Shown here one piece after another: positions 33,591 through 43,293 of a stretch of DNA of 64,000 nt. The notes beneath the pieces were generated by a model. That model had not been told where the DNA came from, made no database searches, and worked only from the letters and a program-made list of their open reading frames with translations. The translations under genes were made by a program, and so were the position numbers. Origin of the DNA: an uncultured Oscillibacter sp. (GTDB lineage: Bacteria; Bacillota; Clostridia; Oscillospirales; Oscillospiraceae); NCBI GenBank assembly GCA_950097265.1, contig CATNDJ010000005.1, positions 1 to 64,000 on the forward strand, given 5' to 3'. Position 1 is the first letter of the stretch; the number at the start of each line of letters is the position of its first letter.

Positions 33591-35813
33591 ATGATTGAGA
33601 AAATCGCCCATAAGCTGACCCGAAAACCAAAGCTGGTGGCGGCCGTCGCCCTGCTGATGCTGATTCCCTCCATCATCGGCTATGCCGCCACCCGGATCAA
33701 CTACGACATTCTGTCCTACCTGCCCCAGGATCTGCCCTCCTCCCAGGGGGAGCAGCTTCTGGAAGAGCCCTTCCGCATGGCGGCCACCAGCATGCTGATT
33801 GTGGAAGGCATGCCCGCGGGCTACACGAATCAGCTGATTCAGGACATCCGGGACGTCCCCGGCGTGTCCAGCGCCGTGTGGATCAGCAACCTGGTGGGCA
33901 TCCAGGTCCCCGTGGAGATGATTCCGGCGGACCTCCGGGAGATGTTCTTTTCCGGCCAGGCCACCATGATGCTCATTCAGTACGACCACCCCGGGGCCTC
34001 CGACGAGACCATGGAGGCCATTCAGCAGGTGCGCTCCGTCTGCAACGAGCGCTGCTTCCTGGCGGGCTTCTCCGTGGTCATCAAGGACACCCGGGACGTA
34101 ATGGACGGAGAGCTGCCCATTTTCGTGGGCCTGGCCGTGCTGCTGGCCCTGGTTGCCATGAGCGTCACCCTGGAGTCCACGGTGCTGCCCTTTGTGTACC
34201 TGGCCAGCATCGGCATGGCCGTGGTCTATAACTTCGGAAGCAACGTCTTCCTGGGCCAGATCTCCTACATCACCAAGGCCATCGCCGCCGTGCTGCAGCT
34301 GGGCGTGACCATGGACTACTCTATCTTCCTCTACCACCGCTATGAGGAGGAGCGGGAGCACTACGAGGATAAGCGGGACGCCATGACCCAGGCCATCATC
34401 GCCGCCTTCCGTTCCCTCTCCGGCAGCAGCATGACCACCATCGCGGGCTTCCTGGCCCTTTGCTTCATGCGGCTGACCCTGGGCCGGGACATCGGCGTCG
34501 TCATGGCCAAGGGCGTGGTCCTGGGGGTGGCCACGGTGATCCTGGTCCTGCCGTCCCTGGTGCTGATTTTCGACAGGCAAATCGGAAAGCACAAGCACAA
34601 AACCCTGATTCCTTCCTTTGAGAAGGTAAATGGTTTCATTCTCCGGTACAGGATCCCCCTGGTGGTGCTGACGGTGCTGCTGTTTTTCCCGGCGGTCTAC
34701 GCCCAGCGCCACGCGGACATCTACTACAAGCTGGATGAGTCCCTGCCCCGGGACCTGCCCTCCATCGTCAGCAACGAAAAGCTGAAGGACGATTTCGACA
34801 TGGCCACCAGCCATTTCGTCGTCCTCCGGGACGACCTCAGCGCCGCCGACATGGGAGAGATCGAGCGCCGGATGGAGGAAGTGCCGGGCATCACCTCCGT
34901 GGTCTCCTTCCACAAGCTGCTGGGGACGGGCATTCCCGACTTCTTCATCCCGGAGGACGTGCGGGATATGCTCCGCCAGGGCGGCTGGCAGCTGATGATG
35001 ATCAATTCCAGCTATGCCCCGGCGACGGACCAGGTCTCGGGCCAGCTGGACGCCATGAACAAAATTCTGCACAGCTACGATCCCTCCGCCATGATTACCG
35101 GGGAAGGGGCTATGTACCGGGACCTGATCGACACCTCGGCGGTGGACTTCCAGGTGACCAATTACATCTCCATCGCGGCCATCTTCCTCATCATCGCTTT
35201 TGTCTTCAAGTCTGTCTCCGTCCCGCTGGTGCTGGTGGCCACCATTGAGCTGGCCATCTTCATCAACCAGGGCTGCTGCTACTTCCTGGGCACGGAGATT
35301 CCCTTCATCGCCCCCACCATCATCAGCTGCGTCCAGCTGGGAGCCACGGTGGACTACGCCATTTTGATGACCTCCCGTTTCCAGGAGGAGCTGAAGAAGG
35401 GTCTGGACCGGAAGGAGGCCATCCGCATTGCCGCGGCTTCTTCCGACGCGTCCATCGTTACCAGCGCCCTGGTGCTGTTCTGCGCTACCCTGGGGGTGTC
35501 CTTCGTGTCCTCCATCGACCTCATCGGGGCCATCTGCGTCATGCTGGCCCGGGGCGCGCTGATCTCGGCGCTGGTGAGCATCTTCCTGATGCCCGCCATT
35601 CTCCTGGTCTGCGAGCCGGTGTTCAACAAGACCAGCTGGCGCTGGAAGACCCCGGACCCCGCTCCGGCCCTGCCCGCCGGGGAGGCAGAAACGCTCCCCG
35701 CCTCCGGGACGGAAGCGCTGCCCGCCGCAGAGGAGCCTCATCCGGCGGCCTCCGGGGAGGAGACCCCGGCGGCGGCCATTGAGATAGAGCCGGTTACGGC
35801 GAACGCAGAGTAA
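33591..35813 (+). CDS. MMPL/RND family transporter
   Basis: 740 aa in two similar halves, each with one membrane helix, an outside domain of about 130-190 residues and a five-helix bundle. The MmpL proton-relay Asp-Tyr pairs are visible as TMDYSIFL near 239 and TVDYAIL near 585. It belongs to the RND exporters that move lipids or other hydrophobic compounds using the proton gradient. Its C-terminal tail is Pro/Ala/Glu-rich. It follows the exported coiled-coil protein by 18 bases and is presumably controlled by the divergent TetR pair. The cargo is unknown. Confidence 0.9.
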   Translation: MIEKIAHKLTRKPKLVAAVALLMLIPSIIGYAATRINYDILSYLPQDLPSSQGEQLLEEPFRMAATSMLIVEGMPAGYTNQLIQDIRDVPGVSSAVWISNLVGIQVPVEMIPADLREMFFSGQATMMLIQYDHPGASDETMEAIQQVRSVCNERCFLAGFSVVIKDTRDVMDGELPIFVGLAVLLALVAMSVTLESTVLPFVYLASIGMAVVYNFGSNVFLGQISYITKAIAAVLQLGVTMDYSIFLYHRYEEEREHYEDKRDAMTQAIIAAFRSLSGSSMTTIAGFLALCFMRLTLGRDIGVVMAKGVVLGVATVILVLPSLVLIFDRQIGKHKHKTLIPSFEKVNGFILRYRIPLVVLTVLLFFPAVYAQRHADIYYKLDESLPRDLPSIVSNEKLKDDFDMATSHFVVLRDDLSAADMGEIERRMEEVPGITSVVSFHKLLGTGIPDFFIPEDVRDMLRQGGWQLMMINSSYAPATDQVSGQLDAMNKILHSYDPSAMITGEGAMYRDLIDTSAVDFQVTNYISIAAIFLIIAFVFKSVSVPLVLVATIELAIFINQGCCYFLGTEIPFIAPTIISCVQLGATVDYAILMTSRFQEELKKGLDRKEAIRIAAASSDASIVTSALVLFCATLGVSFVSSIDLIGAICVMLARGALISALVSIFLMPAILLVCEPVFNKTSWRWKTPDPAPALPAGEAETLPASGTEALPAAEEPHPAASGEETPAAAIEIEPVTANAE

Positions 35814-35849
35814 AAAAAGCCCCCGGAGGATGTTCCCCCGGGGGCTTGC
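35813..35849 (-). terminator. Terminator of the lipase-glpK operon
   Basis: Read on the minus strand: AAGCCCCCGG, a loop, CCGGGGGCTTTTTTT. The T run is strong only on the minus strand, so it mainly serves glpK; plus-strand MMPL transcripts meet the stem with a poor tail. Confidence 0.8.
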
Positions 35850-35859
35850 CGCATGCTGC

Positions 35860-37359
35860 TCAGTCCTCGTCCTTCGCCCAGGCCATGGCGCAGCGCACGG
35901 CCCGCCTCCAGCCCTTCAGCAGTTCTTCCCGCCGCTCCGGGGAGATGGAGGGGGTGAAGGTCCGCTCACAGGTCCAGTTGCCCTTGATTTCCTCCTGGTT
36001 CTTCCAGAAGCCGGAGGCCAGCCCCGCCAGGTACGCCGCCCCCAGGGCGGTGGTTTCGATGCACCGGGGCCTCTGGATTTGGGTGTCCGACAGATCCGCC
36101 TGGAACTGCATCAGGAAGCTGTTGGCGCTGGCCCCGCCGTCCACCTTGAGGGACCCCAGGGCCAGGCCGGATTCCTCCTTCATGGCCGCCAGCAGGTCGT
36201 TGGTCTGATAGGCCAGGGACTCCGTTACCGCCCGGATGAAGTGTTCCCGGGTGACGCCCCGGGTAAGGCCCGCCACGGTGCCCCGGGCGTAGGGCTCCCA
36301 GTAGGGGGCTCCCAGGCCCACGAAGGCCGGGACCACGTAGACGCCCCCCGCGTCCTCCAGCCGGGAGCAGATTTCCTCCGTCCGGGCGGCGCTGTCCAGC
36401 AGGCGCATCTCGTCCCGGAGCCATTGAATGGCGGCCCCGGCGATGAAGACGCTGCCCTCTAAGGCATAGCGGACCTCGCCGCCGGCCCCGGCGGCGATGG
36501 TGGTGAGCAGCCCCCGCTTGGAGGAGACCGCCTCCGCCCCGGTGTTCATCAGCAGGAAGCCTCCGGTGCCGTAGGTGCTCTTCACATCCCCCGGCTCGAA
36601 ACCGCACTGGCCGAAGAGGGCGGCCTGCTGGTCGCCCGCGGCGGCGGCAATGGGGATGGTCCCGCCAAACTTGTCCGTCTCGCCATACACGCAGCTGCTG
36701 GGCAGGACCTGGGGCAGCAGGGAAGCAGGGATGCGGAAATAGTCCAGCAGCTCCCGGTCCCACTGAAGTTTGCGGATGTCAAAGAGCATGGTCCGGGAGG
36801 CGTTGGTGTAGTCCGTGGCGTGGACCTGCCCGCCGGTGAGGTTCCAGATAAGCCAGGAATCCACGGTGCCGAAGCGCAGCTCACCCCGCTCCGCCCGCTG
36901 CCGGGCCCCGGGAACATGGTCCAGGATCCACTCCAGCTTGCTGGCGGAGAAGTAAGCGTCGGGAATCAGGCCGGTTTTCTTCCGGACGGCCTCTTCCAGC
37001 CCGTCCCGCCGGAGCTGTTCGATGCGGTCCGCCGTCCGGCGGCACTGCCAGACGATGGCGTTGCAGACGGGCTTTCCGGTGCCGGCGTCCCAGACCAGGG
37101 TGGTCTCCCGCTGGTTGGTGATGCCGATGGCGGCGATTTCCTCCGCCCGGGCGTCGGCCTTCTGCATGGCCTCCATGGTGACGCCCATCTGGGTGGCCCA
37201 GATGTCCATGGGGTCGTGCTCCACCCAGCCGGGCTGGGGGTAGATCTGGGGGAACTCCTTCTGGACCACGGAGCGGACCGCCCCCTGCCGGTCGAAGAGG
37301 ATGCACCGGGAGCTGGTGGTGCCCTGGTCCATGGCGATTACGTATTGTTTCTCGTTCAC
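35860..37359 (-). CDS. glpK: Glycerol kinase
   Basis: 499 aa, usual length. FGGY-kinase fold with the ATP site [13 protein letters not shown] near residue 10, GWVEHDP, and the C-terminal [15 protein letters not shown] signature. It phosphorylates glycerol to sn-glycerol 3-phosphate. The open frame extends upstream, but GGGAGG seven bases before the GTG at 37359 sets the start ([12 protein letters not shown]). It is 20 bases downstream of a monoacylglycerol-lipase-like gene, which could release the glycerol. No glycerol facilitator or glpD is next to it. Confidence 0.96.
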   Translation of the reverse strand: MNEKQYVIAMDQGTTSSRCILFDRQGAVRSVVQKEFPQIYPQPGWVEHDPMDIWATQMGVTMEAMQKADARAEEIAAIGITNQRETTLVWDAGTGKPVCNAIVWQCRRTADRIEQLRRDGLEEAVRKKTGLIPDAYFSASKLEWILDHVPGARQRAERGELRFGTVDSWLIWNLTGGQVHATDYTNASRTMLFDIRKLQWDRELLDYFRIPASLLPQVLPSSCVYGETDKFGGTIPIAAAAGDQQAALFGQCGFEPGDVKSTYGTGGFLLMNTGAEAVSSKRGLLTTIAAGAGGEVRYALEGSVFIAGAAIQWLRDEMRLLDSAARTEEICSRLEDAGGVYVVPAFVGLGAPYWEPYARGTVAGLTRGVTREHFIRAVTESLAYQTNDLLAAMKEESGLALGSLKVDGGASANSFLMQFQADLSDTQIQRPRCIETTALGAAYLAGLASGFWKNQEEIKGNWTCERTFTPSISPERREELLKGWRRAVRCAMAWAKDED

Positions 37360-37379
37360 CTCCGCACCTCCCGCGCCGG

Positions 37380-38306
37380 TCACAGGACGCCCTTGAAGAA
37401 GTCGACGATGCCCTGTTCCACCTGGTCCTTGAGATCGGCGTAGTTGTGAATTTCGTGGCGGTAGCCGTCGTAGATTTTTGTAGTCACTTTATGGCCGGAT
37501 TCCTCCAGCCAGGCAGAGACCTGCTTGACGCCCTCGCCGTACTGGCCCACAGGGTCCTCGCCGCCGGCGATGTTATAGATGGGCAGTTCCTTGGGCACCT
37601 TCTCGGCCCAGGCGGGGCCGGTGATAAAATCGATCATCTGGCAGAAGTAGAGGAAGGAGCGGTTGCTGGTGGGCCGGGAGAAGGCGTCCAGGGGGTCCAT
37701 GGCGTGGTCCGCCTGGACATAGGGGTCGGAGCAGATCCACTCGTTGCCGAACCGGATTTCCTCCGTGCACCGCTCGCACATCCAGCCCAGCAGCGCCCCG
37801 GCGGCGTTGGGGTCGGAGCTCTCCCCTTGTCCGGCGTCCACGGCGGCCTGGAGCATGGCCATGCCCTGTTCCAGTCCCGGGAAGACGCCGCTGGTGCCGC
37901 AGAGGGTGACGGCGGCAAGCTCTTCGCCGTAGGCCGTGATGTAGTCCCGGGCGATGAAGGAGCCCATGCTGTGGCCGAAGAGGAAGTAGGGAAGACCGGG
38001 ATACTTCTCCTTGACCAGCTTTGTCAGGGTGTGCTCGTCCTCCATCATGGTGTGGGGGCCCTTGCCACCCCAGTTGCCCCAGGAGCCGTTGACCACGGCG
38101 GTCCGGCCGTGGCCCACGTGGTCGTCCGCCGCCACGATGAACCCGGCGTCCAGAAATTTGGAAATCATGTGGAGATACCGCCGGGAGTGCTCTCCGAAGC
38201 CGTGAACCAGTTGGATGACGCCCAGAGGCTTGGCGGCGGGGACGTAGATCCACCCCTGGACCTGGTCTCTCCCGTTGAAGGACTGGAAGCTGATCTCGTG
38301 TAACAT
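37380..38306 (-). CDS. Alpha/beta hydrolase, monoacylglycerol lipase / lysophospholipase type
   Basis: 308 aa. It has the oxyanion region [12 protein letters not shown] near 33-44 and the nucleophile elbow FGHSMGSF with Ser113, followed by cap and late Asp/His regions. This pattern matches the Hydrolase_4/S33 group that includes monoglyceride lipases. No signal peptide, so cytoplasmic. AGGAGGAGC before the ATG at 38306 fixes the start; the frame upstream is noncoding. Position ahead of glpK supports hydrolysis of a glyceryl ester, but this is inference. Confidence 0.86.
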   Translation of the reverse strand: MLHEISFQSFNGRDQVQGWIYVPAAKPLGVIQLVHGFGEHSRRYLHMISKFLDAGFIVAADDHVGHGRTAVVNGSWGNWGGKGPHTMMEDEHTLTKLVKEKYPGLPYFLFGHSMGSFIARDYITAYGEELAAVTLCGTSGVFPGLEQGMAMLQAAVDAGQGESSDPNAAGALLGWMCERCTEEIRFGNEWICSDPYVQADHAMDPLDAFSRPTSNRSFLYFCQMIDFITGPAWAEKVPKELPIYNIAGGEDPVGQYGEGVKQVSAWLEESGHKVTTKIYDGYRHEIHNYADLKDQVEQGIVDFFKGVL

Positions 38307-38372
38307 GGCTGCTCCTCCTGTTCCGGGGCGGAAGCCCCTGTAAATTGACCGGAAAATTAAGGAATTAAATAA

Positions 38373-38401
38373 AGTATACCGTGCCCCGCCGCCGCTGTCA
38401 A
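38373..38401 (-). promoter_or_regulatory. SigA-type promoter of the lipase-glpK operon
   Basis: Minus strand TTGACA (38396-38401), 17 bases, TATACT (38373-38378). The leader before the hydrolase ATG would be about 60 nt. Confidence 0.75.
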
Positions 38402-38451
38402 CCAAAAGCGGCGGAGAAGCCGGGGCTGAAGAATTTTTTCCCGGAAAGGGC

Positions 38452-38480
38452 TTGCCATTTGGCGGGAAATCCGTTATGCT
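38452..38480 (+). promoter_or_regulatory. SigA-type promoter of the ROK gene
   Basis: TTGCCA (38452-38457), 17 bases, TATGCT (38475-38480). It lies back to back with the lipase-glpK promoter, about 50 bases apart. A GGAATGAGAAGCC ribosome site precedes the ATG. Confidence 0.6.
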
Positions 38481-38521
38481 ATTCATAAAGTCTTTATAAA
38501 AAGAACGAGGAATGAGAAGCC

Positions 38522-39640
38522 ATGACCACATCGCCCACCAACAACATGGACGTAAAGCGGCGCAACCGAGTGAATACGCTGCGCTGCATCCTGAAAAGCG
38601 ACCGGGTCTCCCAGATGGAACTGACTCAGAAGCTGGCTCTGAGCTGGCCCACGATTTTGCAGAACGTGAAGGAGCTGACGGAGCTGGGCCTGGTGCAGGA
38701 GGACGGCATGTACGCCTCCACCGGAGGCCGGAAAGCCAAGGCCTACGCTCCCGTGCGGGACGCCCGAGTGGCGGTGGGCGTGGACCTGACGGCGGACCAC
38801 GTAAGCGTGGTGCTGACGGATCTGGGGGGAAACCTGCTGAAGCAGGCCACGGGGGCCCTCCGCTTCTCCCTGGAGGATATCTATTTCAAATACCTGGGGG
38901 GCCTGCTCCAGCGCTTCGTGGAGGCCAACGGGGCGGCGGACCGGATTCTGGGGGTGGGAATCGCCCTCCCCGGCGCCGTGGACGAGGAACGAGGGCTCCT
39001 CCGGGAGTCTCACGCCCTGGAGCTGCGGAATGTGCCCCTCAGCCGCTTTACCCAGCAGATTCCCTGGCCCTGCCGCTGCATCAACGCCGCCCACGCCGCG
39101 GGCCTGGCGGAGTTCCGCGGCGCGGAGGGGGACATGGTCTATCTCTCCCTGGACGACACCGTGGGCGGGGCCATCCTCCGGGACGGGAGCCTGTACATGG
39201 GAGACCACCTCCGGGCGGGGGAGTTCGGCCACATGACCCTGGTTCCCGGCGGCCGCCGGTGCTGGTGCGGGAAGGCGGGCTGCCTGGACGCCTACTGCTC
39301 TGCAAAGGTCTTGTTGGACCACGCCGGGGGAAGCCTCTCCGCTTTCTTCGAGGAGCTCCGCTCCGGGGACGCCGAAAAGCGGGAGGTCTGGCGGGAGTAC
39401 CTGGAGCATCTGGCCGTGGCGGTAAACAACCTCCACGCCGCCTTTGACTGCGGCGTGATCGTGGGGGGCCGGGTGGGCGTCTGCCTGGAGGAGTTCGGAG
39501 AGCTGCTGCGGGCGCTGCTGGCGGAGCGGAATCCCTTCGAGCAGGACGCGTCCTATTTGAAGTACAGCCGCCGTCCCCAGGAGGCCGCCGCCGCGGGCGC
39601 GGCGCTGACGCAGGTGGAGGCGTTTTTGCAGGGGCTCTGA
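38522..39640 (+). CDS. ROK family transcriptional regulator
   Basis: 372 aa. An N-terminal winged helix (about 10-70, SQMELTQKLALSWPTILQNVKELTELG) is fused to a ROK domain. The ROK zinc site is intact (GH followed by CWCGKAGCLDAYC, near 235-260). The catalytic Asp of ROK kinases (ENDANAA) is lost: the matching stretch is INAAHAAGLAE, and the N-terminal phosphate loop is degenerate. So it should sense a sugar or sugar phosphate without phosphorylating it, like NagC/XylR. Targets may include the adjacent lipase-glpK operon or itself; this is not shown. Confidence 0.87.
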   Translation: MTTSPTNNMDVKRRNRVNTLRCILKSDRVSQMELTQKLALSWPTILQNVKELTELGLVQEDGMYASTGGRKAKAYAPVRDARVAVGVDLTADHVSVVLTDLGGNLLKQATGALRFSLEDIYFKYLGGLLQRFVEANGAADRILGVGIALPGAVDEERGLLRESHALELRNVPLSRFTQQIPWPCRCINAAHAAGLAEFRGAEGDMVYLSLDDTVGGAILRDGSLYMGDHLRAGEFGHMTLVPGGRRCWCGKAGCLDAYCSAKVLLDHAGGSLSAFFEELRSGDAEKREVWREYLEHLAVAVNNLHAAFDCGVIVGGRVGVCLEEFGELLRALLAERNPFEQDASYLKYSRRPQEAAAAGAALTQVEAFLQGL

Positions 39641-39654
39641 GTACATCAAAAATA

Positions 39655-39690
39655 AGCGCCGTCCCAGCCGGGACGGCGCTCTTTGTTTTT
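39655..39690. terminator. Terminator between ROK gene and convergent capA-like gene
   Basis: AGCGCCGTCCC, loop AGCC, GGGACGGCGCT, then CTTTGTTTTT: a perfect 11-bp stem. Confidence 0.9.
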
Positions 39691-40921
39691 ACCGGCCGCC
39701 GTCCCGCTCCTCTCCGAAGACGGCTTGGCAGGTCTCCAGGGCTTTGTCCAGCTCCTGCCGCAGGGCGGCCCCGGTCTCCTGGGAATCCAGGGCGGCGTGG
39801 ATATCCACCAGCTCGAAGCGGGGAGAAGTCCCCTGGGCCCGGTGGAGCATGTACATGGGAGCGTAGGCGTAGTCCGTGACCTGGGTTTTCCCGGTTTCGC
39901 TGTCCCGGGTAAGGGTCAGAGTCAGCACCGCCGTAACGTCCGTGCTGGGCTTGGTCTGGGAGGAGATGAAGTTTCCCAGGGAGTAACAGACGAAGCCCTG
40001 CCGCCCGTCCGGGAGAGTGCGGATCTCCATGGGCTGGGGCACGTGGGAGTGGCCCCCCAGGATGATGTCTGCGCCGTTTTCAAAGAGGAAGTCCGCCAGC
40101 TCCTCCTGATAGCGGTTCTGGGTCAGCTTGTACTCCAGGCCCCAGTGAATCATCACCGCCACCAGATCCGTCTCCATGGCCCTGGCCGCCTCCAGGTCCG
40201 CGGCCAGGCGGTCCCAATCCGGCTTGGAAAGGGTGGTCAGGTAGTCGGTGTTGAAGACGTTCAGGGCGTAAGGGTGCTTCTTGGGCAGGGGAATGCCGTT
40301 GGTGCCGTAGGTGTAGCCCAGGAAAGCTACGGAGATGCCGCCCACGTCCGCCACGGCGACGCCGCGGTCAAATTCTTCCTGGGTTCGGCTGGAGCCCACG
40401 TGGGCCAGGCCCGCCCCGTCCAGCACGTCCAGCGTCCGGCTGAGACCGGAAAAGCCCCGGTCCAGGCTGTGGTTGTTGGCGGTGAGGCACAGGTCGAAGC
40501 CCAGGGACTTCAGGTCATAGGCCATGTCGTCGGGGGAGTTGAAGGCGGGATAGCCGGAGTAGGGCGGGCCGCCGGAAAGGGTGGTTTCCAGGTTGACCAC
40601 CGCGTAGTCCGCCGCCTCCACATAGGGCCTCGCGGCGGCCATGATCCGGGCGTAGTCGTACCGTTCTCCGTTCCAGGCGTCGTTGGTGACGGGCATGTGG
40701 CTCATGGCGTCGCCGCAGACCGCCAGGGTGGCCGCGGTAGGCTCCGGCGGCGCGGGCTCTTCCGGAAGGGTCTCGGGCTCCGCCGGGGCAGGGGGGAGGG
40801 CGGAAATGGAGCGTTCCTCCCGCTCCGCCGGGGCGGGGGCCGCCGCTCCGGCGGGAACGCCGCCGCAGGCGCTGAGCAGCAGCGGCAGGCAGAGCAGGAG
40901 AGAGAGAAGCCGCGGCTTCAT
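39689..40921 (-). CDS. CapA family lipoprotein (metallophosphatase-like)
   Basis: 410 aa. It has a signal peptide with lipobox LSAC (Cys19), an Ala/Pro/Glu linker, then a PgsA/CapA calcineurin-like domain: LAVCGDAMSH at the start, AVVNLET, ANNHSLDRG, HWGLEY and the metal-binding GGHSHVPQPME. In Bacillus such proteins act in poly-gamma-glutamate capsule synthesis, but no capBCA genes adjoin, so the role of this lone copy is open. AAAGGAGG precedes the ATG. Confidence 0.9.
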   Translation of the reverse strand: MKPRLLSLLLCLPLLLSACGGVPAGAAAPAPAEREERSISALPPAPAEPETLPEEPAPPEPTAATLAVCGDAMSHMPVTNDAWNGERYDYARIMAAARPYVEAADYAVVNLETTLSGGPPYSGYPAFNSPDDMAYDLKSLGFDLCLTANNHSLDRGFSGLSRTLDVLDGAGLAHVGSSRTQEEFDRGVAVADVGGISVAFLGYTYGTNGIPLPKKHPYALNVFNTDYLTTLSKPDWDRLAADLEAARAMETDLVAVMIHWGLEYKLTQNRYQEELADFLFENGADIILGGHSHVPQPMEIRTLPDGRQGFVCYSLGNFISSQTKPSTDVTAVLTLTLTRDSETGKTQVTDYAYAPMYMLHRAQGTSPRFELVDIHAALDSQETGAALRQELDKALETCQAVFGEERDGGR

Positions 40922-40986
40922 GGAAGGGCCTCCTTTCGGGGAAAACGATTCTGAAAAGGCCCCCGCAGCCGGGGACTTTCGACTTG

Positions 40987-41015
40987 ATTATAGCGGTTTC
41001 CCGCCTGCTTGTCAA
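40987..41015 (-). promoter_or_regulatory. SigA-type promoter of the capA-like gene
   Basis: Minus strand TTGACA (41010-41015), 17 bases, TATAAT (40987-40992): a perfect consensus promoter. Confidence 0.82.
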
Positions 41016-41022
41016 CGAATGT

Positions 41023-41062
41023 GCCGGGAGGGCGCGCCCCGGTCCCGGCGGGCTGTTTTTTT
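41023..41062 (+). terminator. Orphan terminator-like hairpin between divergent promoters
   Basis: GCCGGGA and TCCCGGC pair across a GC-rich loop containing GGGCGCGCCC, followed by GGGCTG and seven T. It points toward the chemoreceptor, but no plus-strand gene lies upstream and the chemoreceptor promoter is downstream of it. It may stop antisense transcription coming out of the capA region. Confidence 0.35.
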
Positions 41063-41088
41063 AGAGGGTCTAAAATAAGTGGAAACCA

Positions 41089-41118
41089 TTGACAAAGGGG
41101 CTTCCCGGCTTCTATAAT
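41089..41118 (+). promoter_or_regulatory. SigA-type promoter of the chemoreceptor gene
   Basis: TTGACA (41089-41094), 18 bases, TATAAT (41113-41118). No motility-type (SigD) promoter was evident here. Confidence 0.78.
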
Positions 41119-41180
41119 AGAACACAGATAAGGCTTTGCGGACGCGACGGAATCCAATCATAAAATAGAGGTGGAGAGAG

Positions 41181-43145
41181 ATGAAGAGTATCCGGAAGAA
41201 AATCACGGTGTGCCTGATGGCGACGGTGCTGGCGGCGCTGTTCGCGGTGGGTGCGGCCAGTATTGGCCTGAATTACAGAAGCACCATCGCCACGGTGGAA
41301 CAGCTCATGAGCCAGACTGCCGTTCTGGCCTCCGAGCGTATTGAGCAGGAGCTGACCGCCTACAAGAACGTAGCCATGGACACGGGCCGCATCACCCAGC
41401 TGGCCAATTCCTTCACGCCGGTGGAGGAAAAGTGGGCCATCATCGACGAGCGGGTGAGCCTCCACGGTTTCCAGCGGGGCAATGTGATCGGCCTGGACGG
41501 AATCAGCATTTTTGACGGGAAGGACTACTCCGACCGGGAATATGTCCAGCAGGCCCTACAGGGCAACGTCTACGTCTCCGAGCCCCTGGTCAGTAAGGTG
41601 ACCGGAGAGCTGTCCATCATGGTGGCCGCGCCTATCTACTCAAACCGCGGGCTCATCTCGGGCGTGGTGTACTTCGTCCCGCCGGAGACCTTCCTGAACG
41701 ACATTGTGTCCTCCATTAAAATCGGCGAGAACAGCCGGTCCTATATGATCAACAAAAACGGAGACACCATAGCCGACATCACTTTGGATACCATCACCAC
41801 GCAAAACGTGGAGCGGGAAGCTCAGAGCGATTCTTCCCTGAAGAGCCGGGCCGCCATCCACGTGGCCATGCGCCGGGGAGAAAACGGCTTCGGCAGCATC
41901 CGGGCCAGCGACGGGCCCCGCTTTATGGCCTACGCCCCCGTGAAGGGGACCGACGGCTGGAGCGTCGCGGTGGCCACGCCGAAAATGAACTACCTGGCCG
42001 ATACATACTTCGGCATTGTGATCGACATCCTGGTAATTCTGGCCTCTATCCTGGCCTCTATCGTGGTGGCCCTGAAGCTGTCCGGCAACATCAGCGATCC
42101 CATGCGGGCCTGCGCCGAGCGGATGAAGCTGCTGACGGAGGGCGACCTGGAATCCCCGGTTCCCCAGGTCAGGGGCCGGGACGAGACGGCGGAGCTGACC
42201 CGCTCCACGGCGGAGATGGTGACGGGACTGAATACCATCATTAACGACATCAGCTACCTCCTCACCGAGATGGCGAACCAAAACCTGGATATCCGGTCCT
42301 CGCACCGGGATGCCTACGTGGGGGGCTTCCAGACCATCCTGCTGTCCATGCGGACGCTGAAGGTGGAGCTCAGCAACACCATGCGCCAAATCAACGCCTC
42401 CGCCGGGCAGGTGTCCTCTGCCAGCAACCAGGTGTCCATGGGCGCCCAGACGCTGAGCCAGGGTTCGATGACCCAGGCCAGCTCCGTGGAAGAGCTGGCG
42501 GCTACCATCACCGAGATTTCCGACAGCGCCAAGCGGACCTCTTCCGCCGCCGAAGAGGCGGGGCGTTTCGTGGGCCAGGCCGGCGGGCAGCTGGGGGTCA
42601 GCGTGGAGCACGTCAAGGAGCTCAACGAGGCCATGGAGAAAATTTCCAGCTCCTCCGAGGAAATTTCCAAGATTATTGCCACGATTGAAAATATCGCCTT
42701 CCAGACCAACATCCTGGCCCTGAACGCTGCGGTGGAGGCCGCCCGGGCGGGCACCGCCGGCAAGGGCTTCGCCGTAGTGGCCGACGAGGTGCGGAACCTG
42801 GCCACCAAGTCCGACCAGGCCGCCAAGGCCACCAAGGAGCTGATCGAGAGCTCGATTGCCGCCGTCAGCGAGGGAAGCCGGGCGGTGAGCCTGGTGACCG
42901 AGTCCCTGGAGCAGACCAGCCAGTCCGCCGGAAACGTGACCACGCAGATGGACATCGTGGTCCAGGCCGTGGAAAATCAGACCGCCGCTATCAACCAGGT
43001 CACCGAGGGCATTGACCAAATCTCCTCCGTGGTCCAGACCAACAGCGCCACGGCGCAGGAGAGCGCCGCCGCCAGCGAGGAGCTGTCCGCCGAGGCGGCC
43101 AGCCTGAAGCAGCTGGTGGACCGCTTTACCCTGGCACGGGACTGA
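41181..43145 (+). CDS. Methyl-accepting chemotaxis protein with Cache-type sensor
   Basis: 654 aa. The N-terminal membrane helix is at about 10-30, then an outside double-Cache-like sensor (about 35-270, with [15 protein letters not shown] and ISGVVYFVP), a second helix (about 273-297), HAMP (about 298-352) and a long cytoplasmic coiled coil. The conserved hairpin tip is [22 protein letters not shown] near 505-530. It would pass ligand signals to CheA. It is monocistronic. The ligand is unknown; the next operon encodes an importer whose substrate could be the same compound, which is only a guess. Confidence 0.95.
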   Translation: MKSIRKKITVCLMATVLAALFAVGAASIGLNYRSTIATVEQLMSQTAVLASERIEQELTAYKNVAMDTGRITQLANSFTPVEEKWAIIDERVSLHGFQRGNVIGLDGISIFDGKDYSDREYVQQALQGNVYVSEPLVSKVTGELSIMVAAPIYSNRGLISGVVYFVPPETFLNDIVSSIKIGENSRSYMINKNGDTIADITLDTITTQNVEREAQSDSSLKSRAAIHVAMRRGENGFGSIRASDGPRFMAYAPVKGTDGWSVAVATPKMNYLADTYFGIVIDILVILASILASIVVALKLSGNISDPMRACAERMKLLTEGDLESPVPQVRGRDETAELTRSTAEMVTGLNTIINDISYLLTEMANQNLDIRSSHRDAYVGGFQTILLSMRTLKVELSNTMRQINASAGQVSSASNQVSMGAQTLSQGSMTQASSVEELAATITEISDSAKRTSSAAEEAGRFVGQAGGQLGVSVEHVKELNEAMEKISSSSEEISKIIATIENIAFQTNILALNAAVEAARAGTAGKGFAVVADEVRNLATKSDQAAKATKELIESSIAAVSEGSRAVSLVTESLEQTSQSAGNVTTQMDIVVQAVENQTAAINQVTEGIDQISSVVQTNSATAQESAAASEELSAEAASLKQLVDRFTLARD

Positions 43146-43170
43146 GAGCGCCGTTTCAAGGTGAAATAAT

Positions 43171-43217
43171 CCACAAAAAGAGGCCCCGCAGCCCGGCTGT
43201 GGGGCCTCTTTTTGTGG
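43171..43217. terminator. Terminator after the chemoreceptor gene
   Basis: CCACAAAAAGAGGCCCC pairs perfectly with GGGGCCTCTTTTTGTGG, with a further CAG/CTG pairing inside the loop. The T run is in the 3' arm. Confidence 0.9.
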
Positions 43218-43254
43218 AGCATCCCCGAAAATAAGGTAAATACAGAAATTGAGG

Positions 43255-43282
43255 TTGACAAAATCAGGATTTTTGTTACAAT
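43255..43282 (+). promoter_or_regulatory. Promoter of the DUF3798 importer operon
   Basis: TTGACA (43255-43260), 16 bases, TACAAT (43277-43282). The transcript would begin near 43290 and carry a leader of about 97 nt with two hairpins. Confidence 0.72.
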
Positions 43283-43293
43283 AGATAGCGTTC

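Noticed and set aside
31041..35741. A 1566-codon open frame on the minus strand across the coiled-coil and MMPL genes
   Set aside because: It is a shadow of two well-supported plus-strand genes; GC-rich codon use removes stops from the opposite frame. It has no domain, no ribosome site and low-complexity His/Gly/Gln composition.
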